DNA of 64,000 nt. Origin: Angomonas deanei. Taxonomy: Eukaryota > Euglenozoa > Kinetoplastea > Trypanosomatida > Trypanosomatidae. Position numbers and translations under genes: made by a program. The notes under the pieces were generated by a model. The model did no database searches. It was not told the origin of the DNA and saw only the letters and a program-made list of their open reading frames with translations. How positions within the stretch are numbered: the stretch's first letter is position 1; each line of letters opens with the position of its first letter. The stretch is from positions 994,501-1,058,500 of the forward strand of contig LR877148.1 in assembly GCA_903995115.1 (NCBI GenBank), written 5' to 3'. This document shows positions 11,773-21,205 of the stretch, one piece after another.

Positions 11773-14252
11773 TACTATTGACATTCATGTGCATCATGTT
11801 CATATTACCGCCTTGCATCATCATTTGCTGGTATTGCAACTGTAGTGCCTCCATACTAATGGCATTATTATTATTATTGTTTGCGTTCATCATGTTGAGA
11901 TTCATGTTCGGCATCGGTGTGCTAGGTTGGTGTGAGGGTGTGCTCTGCGGGCTGGCAGAACCACTGTTCATACTGTGAGACCTTTGCTGTTGTTGCTGCT
12001 TGTTGTTGTTGTTGCTGAAACTGCTGTTGGAACTGCATTGGCATCGGCTGTCCACCCACGTTAATGGGCATCCCAGGGAATCCCTGTTGCATGGGCATCT
12101 GCGGCATGAACTGGGCCTGCGGGGTCGCTCCCATCTGCACCGGTATGAGCATCATCCCTTGCGGGGTCTGGACACAGGTGTAGGAGATTTGAGGCTGCTG
12201 CATGTACATTTGCTGCATCGGCATCTGCGGGGCGGCAACAGAGACGGGCATCCCGGTGGCGGGGTGGATCATGTACTGCATCTGCTGCTGCCCCATGGAG
12301 GGCTGGAGGACGACGGGCTGCTGCGGGGTCTGCATGGGGAAGGCCATCGGCTGTGCCTTGGGTAGGCCCGGCTGGACGAACGCGGTGGGGTTGCCAGGGA
12401 GGAAGGTGACACCGGGCATGTTGGGGAAGGCCGCGACGCCGCGCCGCTGCTCTTCCTCCAGCTTTGCCGCCGCCTTGCGGCTCTCCTCCAGCTTCTCTCG
12501 CTCCGCCAGCCACGCCTTTACCTTGTTCGCCACCTCCTCCGACCCATAGACCGTCTCGAGCTCCTCGGTGAGGCCCGGGGCGGACTGCTTGCGGTGCTCC
12601 TGCACAGACTGAAGGTAGCGGCGCTCCTTATAGAAGGGACCCATGTCCACCCGCACAAAGGAGTTCTTGATCGTCTCGAAGGAGGCAATGTCGGTGACGT
12701 ACTTCATAAAGCGGGCGACGAGGTCACCGTCGACGATTGCCTCCAGACCCGTCTCCCCATTCTCCTTCTGGTAGAGGTGTAGCTCCGGGGCGCGGCAGGT
12801 GGTGGTGCGGTAGATTTCATCCTGCGGTAGGGGGCAGCGCGGCTTACGGGAGCGGCGCTTGCTACGCTGGCGGACCTTCTTCCGCAGCACGGGGTCGTCG
12901 TCCTGCCCGTGTTGACTCTCTTGATCCTCCAGCGTGTTGGGGGTCTCGCTGTTCGCCCCTAGCACGTAGTTGGCCACCTCCACGTCCTCCTCCTCCTCGC
13001 CATCCTCCTTGGACTTGTCCGTCTTCGCCTCGTCCTTGCTCCACCGGTCGTTCAGCCCGGTCTCCTCAATCAGACTCAACAAGGGGTACTGCTCGTGGAA
13101 GAGCTTGAGCTGCGGGCTCTTGCCGGAGAGAAAACAGTGAAACCTGAGCAGGCGGAGGTGGTGGTAGTAGGCGTCCTCGACCTCGCGGGAGCGGGGCGGC
13201 TTCTGCCACATACTGCAGGTGAGGTACTGGGATCTAAAGTTGATGCTGGCGAGGAACAGAATGGGGTCTAGCATGTGACGGAACTCCTCTTCGTGCTCCA
13301 ACTTGATATCAAAGTACACGTCTAAACCGTCGTCCGGCACGCTGTACAGCCGTGGGACGTCGTTGGCGGCGGTGGCGTTAATGCCGTTGACAATGCGCTG
13401 CTCCACTGGGATAGTGGATTCGGCGGGATTCTTCTCCGCGGAGCTGATCGTACACTTCTCCACCACGCTATGAATGTAGGCCCTGCTGTCTGGCTTGGTG
13501 GAGCAGTTGAGGATCCCCACACAGAACATGCGTCGTCCGTTCAACTGGAAGGAATCGGTCAGTTGAACCCCATTCACGGTGAAGGCACCACTCTTGTTCG
13601 GCTGCGTCCCCTTCTTACCGCTGCCACTCACGTCTGGTTCAATAATGCAAATCGCACAGGGCACCGGCCGCAGCATGGGCCACTGCTTCTTGTTCATGGG
13701 CATCGCGGGGTGGTCGGGCTCATCCTCGGCCTCCACCTTGGGGGGTGCGGGCGGACTGGCCGGCTTCTCCTCCTTGTCGGACTGGAGGAGGCTCACGCCC
13801 TTGTAGTATTCTTTTTCCTCCTCTATCCGCCGTGCCTCTCGCCTCGCCAGCATTGCTTCTACCTTTTCCTTGGCAAGCTCCCCCGCCTCCAGCACGACGC
13901 GGCCGCTGGAGTAGAAGGCGCTCTCCACCTCAGACAGCAAGTACTCCACCGAGTTGTACGCCGTCACGGCGGCCGCGGTGGTGACAGGGTCGGCCGGGGT
14001 TGCCACGGTAATGGTAGGCCCAGCGGGGTTTGCCTTATTATTGAAGGAATTGACAACAATCTGCGTGGTGTGCGGGGGACCGCCGAAGCCGACCTGCACC
14101 AGGGTGTCCTTCACCCGCTTCACACTGTCATTGTAGTGTCGCCGCAGGAGAGGGACCAGACAGACCTCGATACCAGCGCCCGCCTCGTTTGGTTTTTGCA
14201 CGGCGGTAGTGAAGAGGAAGATGGGGGCGTCGTGAGAGGGAAATCCGCCCAT
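11492..14252 (-). CDS. MGxxPS family protein 3 (candidate N-myristoylated, Q/N/M-rich prion-like tail)
   Basis: Third and most divergent paralogue. The ATG at 14252 gives MGGFPSHD. A GIEVCLVPLLRRHY motif matches EVGLVPLSKQYF and EIALIPLTNKYF in the siblings. PVPCAICIIEPD, then FQLNGRRMFCVGIL, correspond to the PCVLCLAYPEG and GRNINIIGFFGL region of protein 1. The GDRTLER motif is degenerate here (EEEFRHMLDPILFLAS). The second half is P/Q/M-rich, and the end has poly-Q followed by N runs and an acidic stretch (SDDDDY). The first frame ends at 11922. A +1 change inside the CAA/CAG tract near 12000-12020 continues to 11492, giving about 919 codons. This looks like one extra A in the repeat. Confidence 0.78.
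11615..11635. repeat. ATT microsatellite encoding poly-Asn
   Basis: Perfect ATT repeat on the plus strand, read as AAT codons on the coding strand. It contributes an asparagine run in the tail of MGxxPS family protein 3. Such tracts are prone to slippage, so length variation is expected. Confidence 0.85.
11735..11770. repeat. ATT microsatellite encoding twelve Asn
   Basis: Twelve consecutive ATT units on the plus strand, giving twelve AAT asparagine codons in the tail of MGxxPS family protein 3. The tract is pure at the DNA level, which points to recent slippage rather than selection on individual residues. Confidence 0.88.
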
Positions 14253-15033
14253 GAATAATTAATGTATAGTTTTTTATTATTTTTTTTGAGTTTTTTTTTT
14301 ATTTTAGTGTTTCTTTTATTGTAACAGTATTCTGCTAATTAAAATTGAATACGTGTTTTTTTTTTTTTTGTTATTTATTTTTTATTTTATTTTTGAGATT
14401 TCAAAAACCTTTACTGGATGAGTGTACAGCGGATTATATTCCAAGCGTACGAACTCGGTTCAATAGTGATTTTACTCTTTTTTTTTTTTGTTTGTTTGTT
14501 TAATTTTTTTTTTTTTTCGAGTGTTTTCTCTCTACGGTTTTTTTTTTTTTTTGTTTCAAAACAAAAAAAGCAAATGAGAAACAATCAACTAGAAGCGAGA
14601 ACTCTTTGAATATGATTAATATCCACTAGAACACAAAGCTTTTTATTTTTTTCTTTTCCCAATGAAAAACCGTAGGGGTAAGAAAAACCTAAAAAAAAAA
14701 AGAATGAAAGAAGTTCAAAAAGGAAATCAAAAAAACAAAATTGTAAAAAGAACAAAACAGGCAGAAGATTCACACCGTTCGGGTTATCCTCTTTATTTGC
14801 AACTTTTTACGTGAATAAAAAAAAAAAAAATTAAAAAGAAAGAAAATAACAACAAAAAAAAAAGGAAGAAAAACAAGTAAACGTGTATCAAACAACGAAA
14901 ACCTAATGACTAACGTGGGAAGAGAAAAGAGAAAGAGGGAAGTTTCTTCAAAGTACAACAAAGAACAAGCGCTACCTCCATCGTAAAACAAAGAAATCAC
15001 ACAAATATACAAAATCTGTAAAAAAGATCCCCT
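14253..15033. other. A/T-rich intergenic spacer
   Basis: About 0.8 kb with many poly-T and poly-A runs. No gene is supportable. It separates the MGxxPS trio from the compact gene array to the right. Confidence 0.7.
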
Positions 15034-15645
15034 TCACTGCCAAAAAGAGGAGTCCTTCTGAATCATTTTATTCATCCGCTCCCGCCATCGGTTCACGTAC
15101 GAGCTAGGCAGCAGAATGTACTCCTCCGGCGAGGGAATATCTAACAAGAGGGGCTCATTGGGGTTCACCAGCCGTCCATAACTACCGATAAAGTTATACA
15201 TTTCTTCCAAGATACGCTCCGCGACTTGGTAGCGGGTGGCGGCCTCCTTCGCCTTGCTGGCGGGTAGGACCGGCAACAGAGGGTTCTGCATCGTCGACCC
15301 TTCCAAGTTTTGGATGTGCTCAATGGGCACCAGACAGAACCCCAGCACCACACTCACCGGCGTGGTCGTGTCCAGCAGCGGCAGTGGCGTCTTCACCAGC
15401 GTGCTGGGCTGACCAGCGGAGAGGTACCCCACATACTCGAATAGCTGATCGCTGGCCTTCGCCATGTACAGGCCAATGGCAGACTGCGGCGCTAAGGGGC
15501 CGGTGACGTTGGTGAGGAAGACCCCCAGCGTGGCGGGGGCTTGCGGTAGGAGCAAAGTCCAGTGGGTCTCGTCGGTCTGCAGGATACAGTCGGTGAGGAT
15601 GGGCTGCCCCGGCACCAGCACGCCGAACGGACTAACGCCACTCAT
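15034..15645 (-). CDS. Hikeshi/OPI10-like Hsp70 nuclear import carrier
   Basis: A 203-residue protein, close to the size of human Hikeshi (197). The N-terminus MSGVSPFGVLVPGQPILTD matches the start of the Hikeshi beta-sandwich. Later segments also fit: FEYVGYLSAGQPSTLVKTP matches the LLGFVTNGKPSAIFK region, and a C-terminal helical part with EEMYNFIGSYG, SSYVNRWRERM and a terminal FW matches the family end. Hikeshi carries Hsp70 into the nucleus under heat stress by binding FG-nucleoporins. The ATG at 15645 is the natural start. Confidence 0.87.
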   Translation of the reverse strand: MSGVSPFGVLVPGQPILTDCILQTDETHWTLLLPQAPATLGVFLTNVTGPLAPQSAIGLYMAKASDQLFEYVGYLSAGQPSTLVKTPLPLLDTTTPVSVVLGFCLVPIEHIQNLEGSTMQNPLLPVLPASKAKEAATRYQVAERILEEMYNFIGSYGRLVNPNEPLLLDIPSPEEYILLPSSYVNRWRERMNKMIQKDSSFWQ

Positions 15646-15906
15646 GGGGGATAGTAGAATAGGAATAATATGGTGTGTTCTGACTCTATTGGAAAAGAGA
15701 GGGAAATGAAGGTTTTTAGTTTGTTCGCGGCGAGTACGTATCGTAATGAAATCATAATAACAATGAGAGGAAACAGATTTTTCTTTTTATTTAATGATAC
15801 ACCAATCACTTATTGATATATGTGTAAAAAAAAAAAAAAGAGTATGTGTGTTACTACCTATAGATAAAACCGGGGGAAAAATACAATCACCACGTTATTA
15901 TTATTA

Positions 15907-16617
15907 TTATTCATTCGTATTGGCGGCGTTGTGATTCCTATGCCACGTAAAGTTGACCGCCCCACTTTCCGTCACGTACGGCTTCTCCTCCACGTACTGC
16001 GGGTCGTAGTCCCGGATACTACCAATATTGTGGGCCAGTATGTTCTGCATCGCCTGGATGCGGCTATCCAGACTGGACTGCTGTTCCGCCTCGGCCTGGG
16101 ACTGCAGCCCCTCCGCCTCCTCCGCCGCTCTATTCTCCTGCTCCTTCCTGGCCACCTCGTCGGCGCGCACCATCTTCTGTACCTCGTGGGTGCGGCTCTG
16201 ATGCACGTAGTAGTAGTACATATTGTTGGTTTGATTCTTCTCCGTGTAGACCCACTTTTGTAGCCGCGCTACCTTGAGCACCAGGCGCAGGTGCTTGGCG
16301 GAGTCGAGGGGCACGTCCTCCTGCTGCTTACAGACCTCCCAGAGGTCCAGCAGCCGGATCGGCTGGTGGAAGAAGAGCAGCTTAATGAGAAAGTTCCGTG
16401 GCAGCTCGCCCAAGTCACGGGGGATGGCCTTCAGGTTATTCATCACTAGTGGCTTCTTGAAGAGCTCTCGAATGTTGGTATTGAAGACCGGTTTGTTTTC
16501 AGTCTTGAGCATGGTCACCTCGGAGCGGTATGGCACCGTCAGTCTATACTCTTTTCCTGGCCGCAGACCTGGAGGACCTTTCGGTCGTCCCAAGAAGACA
16601 ACACTTCTACGTAACAT
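15907..16617 (-). CDS. Conserved basic protein, possibly mitochondrial
   Basis: A 236-residue protein not recognised by family. The N-terminus MLRRSVVFLGRPKGPPGLRPG is basic and could be a mitochondrial presequence. The middle (LPRNFLIKLLFFHQPIRLLD to KWVYTEKNQ) resembles a small helical, winged-helix-like domain. An E/A/Q-rich helix and a short C-terminal tail follow. The composition would suit an organelle ribosome or ribosome-assembly component, but this is only inference. Confidence 0.6.
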   Translation of the reverse strand: MLRRSVVFLGRPKGPPGLRPGKEYRLTVPYRSEVTMLKTENKPVFNTNIRELFKKPLVMNNLKAIPRDLGELPRNFLIKLLFFHQPIRLLDLWEVCKQQEDVPLDSAKHLRLVLKVARLQKWVYTEKNQTNNMYYYYVHQSRTHEVQKMVRADEVARKEQENRAAEEAEGLQSQAEAEQQSSLDSRIQAMQNILAHNIGSIRDYDPQYVEEKPYVTESGAVNFTWHRNHNAANTNE

Positions 16618-16988
16618 TGGCTACTTTTTTTTTTGCTTTGGAAGAAGAAAAAATAAAGTAGGAGAAAAGGGCGCGGTAGATATTTCTGTTTGGGGGAGCA
16701 TTGGTTGCCAGCATTGTTTTTGTTTGTTGGACATTAGATTTAAAAGTATTACTTTTTTTTTTTTTGGGACATCTATTTTAGTTCTTTTCGGTATATAAAA
16801 AAAGAAAGTTCACAATGGGTTACAATAACAGCGACATCACACGTATTCTTTTCTTTTTTAAAAAGGAGGAACCATACATTACTATAATAAAAGAATACTT
16901 TTTTTTTTGTTTTGTTTTTGTTACATTTTAGTCTCAGTGGTCTATTGTATTATATATAGCGCTGTATTCTTTTTACTCGTTGCTCCTT
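16618..16988. other. A/T-rich intergenic spacer
   Basis: About 370 bases with poly-T runs. No coding sequence or structured element is visible to me. Confidence 0.7.
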
Positions 16989-18728
16989 TTACTTCTGTGG
17001 TCCGACGGCATCGCGGACGTCTTCTGAGGTGTCTTGACTGAGTTTCGTTAACATTGGCGCCGCGAGCTTAGCGGTGATCTTGTCGGCCTTGCGAAGGGCC
17101 AACGCCGCCCGCCCCACGTTGAGTCGTACGTTAGGCACGGGATCGTCCTGCAGCTGCACCAGCACTGGCCACACCGCCGTCGTGCAGGCATTCGCGTCGA
17201 ATGCCGCCACCACCGCTAACGCCGCGAAAAAGTGACACAAGGCGACCCGATGAAGATAGTTTTCATCCTTGGCGAGTGGCAGCAGACGGGGAAAGAGGGT
17301 CTTGACCGCCCACGCGGAGCCATTCTCGGAGGTCAGTTTGCAGCAAGACTGCACGGCGGCGTTACGAATGGTAGCGACCCGGTCGGTGATACGACTCACA
17401 CACACATCTAGCACCTCGCTCGCATCCCTGCCAAGAGAAGTAATAATGTAGGGGACCTGTGACACCACTACCTCTCGTAGGCGCCACTTGGGGTCGGCGG
17501 AGAGACTGACCACTACGGGAATGAGCTTGGGGGCGAGCTCCTTCGCCTCAGGCGTGTTCCCCATCGTGCTGAACCCGGAGACGAGCGCCAGCCGTACATC
17601 GGCTTCGGTGTCGCCGAGGAGAGAGGTGCACGTGGGGACGATGGTGGTGCCCCACAGGTCCTTGGGCACATGAGCGACAGACTTGAGCACGGCGCTCGCT
17701 AAGCTCATGCGCACGTGGCTACTCTCATCCGACAGCAGACGGGTACCGGTGACGAGCACGTCCTTCTTCCCAGACGCGTCCCTACACGCGGCGAGCACGC
17801 TAGCCATGTTGAAGACGGCGCTGGCACGTATTTCGGGCTCGGCGTCCTGGCAGAGCGAACGGTAGATGGGTACTATATACTTGACCACGTCGGCCGCGGA
17901 GAGGGCGGCGGAGAGGGTCCCCAGACAGTCCGCGGTCATGTAGCGGACCCGCCACGACTGGTCGGTGCTGAGTGCCTTTACACTAAGTAGCACGGAGGAG
18001 TGCTGCGCCTCGGGGAGAATGCTCAGCATCGTGGCCGCCGTGGAGACCGCCTGCAGCCGCACCCCGTCGCTGGGGTCCTTGGCGAATGCGTTCAGCACCG
18101 GCACCAGATCGCTCAGTCCACTGGAGGTGAGCACCTTGGCCATATTCTTTCCAATGGCGACACAGGCCGACCGACGCACCATGATCTCATCGTCCTTGCA
18201 GAGGGCGTTAAAAGTGTTCATGAGGCTGCTCTTGACCGAGGCGGTGGCACTAGGGTAGATGGTGGCGATAAGGGCGGTGGCGCTGCTGCGGGACTGCGGC
18301 GGACCTTTCGACAGCCGCTGGAACACGGCGGTGAACTCACTCTGTGCCTTCACGGCGGCAGGACCGGTGCTACCCTTCCCCCGGAATACCACCTCTCCTA
18401 TCATCTGCAGAGAGGACACCGCCTCGTCCCGGACGGCGACCTCATCCAGACCGCTGAGGATCTCTAGTGGACCTAGCAGACTAGACGTGTAGGCAATACC
18501 GCCCACCTCCTGAAGCATCGTGCCCATCGCATTCGCAAATACCCGCAGCACCTCATCGTAGTCGTCGAGGTAGTCCGTGAGGTACAGGAGCAGCTCGTCA
18601 CGGGTGCGCTCCGGGCCTAGGGTGGCGGCTATAAGGTGGATCCCACGCATACTGCTAAGACGGAGCTCGGGGTCCTCACTGCGGAGGTTCTCTATCATTG
18701 TCCTGACGGACTCAAATTGTTCTGTCAT
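16989..18728 (-). CDS. Protein phosphatase 2A scaffold subunit A (PR65-like)
   Basis: A 579-residue all-helical HEAT-repeat protein, matching the usual length (about 589) of PP2A subunit A. Repeats show the typical spacing of V/I-R-x-x-A motifs, for example VRRSACVAIGKNMAKVL, VRLQAVSTAATML, VRYMTADCLGTLSAAL and VRLALVSGF. The N-terminal DELLLYLTDYLDDYDEVL fits the family. The subunit is the solenoid that holds the catalytic C subunit and a variable B subunit. The ATG at 18728 starts MTEQFESVRTMIENLRSEDP. Confidence 0.92.
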   Translation of the reverse strand: MTEQFESVRTMIENLRSEDPELRLSSMRGIHLIAATLGPERTRDELLLYLTDYLDDYDEVLRVFANAMGTMLQEVGGIAYTSSLLGPLEILSGLDEVAVRDEAVSSLQMIGEVVFRGKGSTGPAAVKAQSEFTAVFQRLSKGPPQSRSSATALIATIYPSATASVKSSLMNTFNALCKDDEIMVRRSACVAIGKNMAKVLTSSGLSDLVPVLNAFAKDPSDGVRLQAVSTAATMLSILPEAQHSSVLLSVKALSTDQSWRVRYMTADCLGTLSAALSAADVVKYIVPIYRSLCQDAEPEIRASAVFNMASVLAACRDASGKKDVLVTGTRLLSDESSHVRMSLASAVLKSVAHVPKDLWGTTIVPTCTSLLGDTEADVRLALVSGFSTMGNTPEAKELAPKLIPVVVSLSADPKWRLREVVVSQVPYIITSLGRDASEVLDVCVSRITDRVATIRNAAVQSCCKLTSENGSAWAVKTLFPRLLPLAKDENYLHRVALCHFFAALAVVAAFDANACTTAVWPVLVQLQDDPVPNVRLNVGRAALALRKADKITAKLAAPMLTKLSQDTSEDVRDAVGPQK

Positions 18729-19017
18729 GATGATGAAGGATAGACGACAGTAAAAAAGAAAAAAAAAAAAGATGCTTCTCTAAAAATACAGAAAGAAAAA
18801 ACTTTTCTATTCTTATGAGAAAACAGAACAAAAGAGTGGTAAGTAAACAATTCAACAGACACAATGAATTACATGTACGATGAACATCATCCCAACGCAA
18901 CAACAAAAAAAAACATTTTTTATTTATTTTGTAGATTAGTTAATCGTAGTAAACATTAATTTTAAATCGTTATTAAAAAAAAAAAAAGTATTATGCTTAT
19001 TGTATTGCCTGTGAGGA

Positions 19018-20973
19018 TTAGCTCTGCACACCCGTGGTGTCCGCTATGGAGTGTATCTTGGACTCCACATAGGCCCTTGCCGTCTCCTTCACCTTCTCCA
19101 CGTCCTTCTCCGTGCCGTGCGCCTTCTCAAACGCGAGGAAGCGAGAAAGAAACCGCTGCATCACGGTGGCAGAGAAGTTGGTGGCGACCGCTCGGTTGAA
19201 GATATCGCGCGTCAGCATCACCGACCCCTCGGACCGCTGGCGGGTGAGGAGCCCCAACTCTTGGTCAATGAAGGTCGACCATACATCCGCCTTCTTGGGC
19301 ATCCTTCCTAACAGTCCCTCCATCAGCGCTCGTCCGTTCTCGACGCTACCGTTCTTGTACTCGTAAATGGCAATATGTACAATCACCAGCGCAATCTCAT
19401 CTCGTTTGAGGGTACCGGACATCTCCTTCAACATCTTCTTGAGGGCGTCCCGCTTCCCCTGCTGGACGAGCACCACGCCTAGCCGCTGCCAGACCCGCAG
19501 TTCGGTGCGGAACTGACTCACCATCGTTTTGCAGGTGGTGAGCAGCTGCTCCTCCTTACCGGAGGCACTAAAGATGTCCGCCAATCGCTCGTACAGCTTG
19601 AGGGGCTCCACCTGACGCTGAAGGGCGCGCTTGAAGACGGAGTTGAGGGACTCCGCCGTACCATACAGGTTCTCCACATTGAGGTAGGCAATCCACACAT
19701 TGAAGAGTTCATTGAGCTCGCGAGGGTGGATCGTGCGGAGTGCCTTGTCCGCCACCTGTCGTGCCAACTCGTACTGCTGCAGGGAGACGTGGTAGGCCAT
19801 GTACTGCGTCCACAGATAACTGCTGTTGGGGGTCTCTAACAAGTGCCGCTCAAACTCGGTGGGACTGGTGGGGACGGTGGTCTCCCAGGCACGCTCAAAG
19901 GCGTCGAGGTCCTCCTCGTACTTGCGGCGGCTCACCTTGGCCACCCTTCCATCCGCGCCGTCGTCGGCCTCATCGTCGTCGGAGTCGTCGCGGCGCCGCA
20001 GGAGGAGACGCTCCTCCTCCCGCCACGGCATGTAGCCTCGCAGGCCTAGCGCCGGGTCGTGCTCAAAGTCCGGTGTGCTCCCCGACTGCTGCTCCAGCGC
20101 GTGGAAGGTACTACGTATGGAAGGGAGGTGGGCGAAACACTGGCGCTGGGACACAATAAAGAAGGGCATCACCTCATGCAGGGCGGCGAACGGCGGGGCG
20201 AACTCTACCGTGACCGGCACGATGGAGCCCACGACCGGCGGGCTGGCCTGCTGCGCCTCGTTGGGCCACTGATAAATGTAATACCCCAACACACTCGCGT
20301 GGATCGTCTCCTCGCCCTCTTGCAGCACAATAGGAATCTCCACCACGGCACAGTTATCGTCGGTGGTGGAGAGCAACACGTGTGCGTTGACCTGAGAGCC
20401 CGCCTGCAGCTGGGTGAGGGCGGCGACGGTGGTGGTGTGGTCTGCTGGGGTCCGCTGTACCACGTCCGGCTTAGCGGTCACGTGCACGACATGATGCTCC
20501 ACGTCGTAGTTCAGGACACGCACCTCTAACGAGCTACCGCTGTCCCCAGCCTGGGGGGCGGCATCCTCGAGGACGGCGAGGGCAGTCCAGCTGGCGGTGT
20601 TGAAGACGGTACCCTTCGCACTGGAGCGGACAATCTTGGCCATCATCGTGCCGCCCAGTCCTACCATAATGTGCTTCCGCAGCAGGGTGGTGGCGAGCTG
20701 CTGGACCGCGGCGGGGTACACCGCTATCGGTGGCCACACCACCGGAAGCAACACCGTCAGCAGTCGGTACCCTTCTCCATCTCGACCACGGCAGAGCTCC
20801 GCTGGGATGTGCTGACGGGTGGCGAAGTACTTGAGGAGACGCTCCGCCAGCTTGTCGTCGCCGAGGGTGGCCTTGGTCAGTCGACCAAACCCGGTTTGAC
20901 CGGTCAGCTGCACCAGGATACCATCAGGGGAACTGTGCTGAATGCGGTAGTCCCGCAGTATACTATAAGACAT
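19018..20973 (-). CDS. RRP5-like ribosome biogenesis protein, compact
   Basis: A 651-residue protein. The C-terminal half (residues about 350-640) contains HAT repeats that closely match the end of yeast Rrp5/human PDCD11: ERHLLETPNSSYLWTQYMAY, ARQVADKALRTIHPRE and LNVWIAYLNVENLYGTAESL-type segments. Rrp5 works in early pre-rRNA processing for both subunits. The N-terminal half is beta-rich and would hold at most a few S1-like domains, against twelve in the yeast protein of more than 1700 residues. The next gene upstream begins about 230 bases away, so no missing S1 array can be hidden there. Confidence 0.85.
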   Translation of the reverse strand: MSYSILRDYRIQHSSPDGILVQLTGQTGFGRLTKATLGDDKLAERLLKYFATRQHIPAELCRGRDGEGYRLLTVLLPVVWPPIAVYPAAVQQLATTLLRKHIMVGLGGTMMAKIVRSSAKGTVFNTASWTALAVLEDAAPQAGDSGSSLEVRVLNYDVEHHVVHVTAKPDVVQRTPADHTTTVAALTQLQAGSQVNAHVLLSTTDDNCAVVEIPIVLQEGEETIHASVLGYYIYQWPNEAQQASPPVVGSIVPVTVEFAPPFAALHEVMPFFIVSQRQCFAHLPSIRSTFHALEQQSGSTPDFEHDPALGLRGYMPWREEERLLLRRRDDSDDDEADDGADGRVAKVSRRKYEEDLDAFERAWETTVPTSPTEFERHLLETPNSSYLWTQYMAYHVSLQQYELARQVADKALRTIHPRELNELFNVWIAYLNVENLYGTAESLNSVFKRALQRQVEPLKLYERLADIFSASGKEEQLLTTCKTMVSQFRTELRVWQRLGVVLVQQGKRDALKKMLKEMSGTLKRDEIALVIVHIAIYEYKNGSVENGRALMEGLLGRMPKKADVWSTFIDQELGLLTRQRSEGSVMLTRDIFNRAVATNFSATVMQRFLSRFLAFEKAHGTEKDVEKVKETARAYVESKIHSIADTTGVQS

Positions 20974-21205
20974 GATTGTATTATACTAGAAGTACTATTG
21001 TTTTAAAGCTGGAAAGAAGAGAGGAGAAAATAAGAAGGATAGTGTGACAACCGCCACAACAACGAATTTTATGGATGATTTTTCTTTTCCCTTTTGAAGT
21101 CATCCCATTTGTGAGGAATAATTAAAAATATGAAGAAACTATAATACACAATTAGTAGTATTAGTACAATTTTTTTTTTTTTAAACCTTTTAGCAAATGT
21201 TATTT

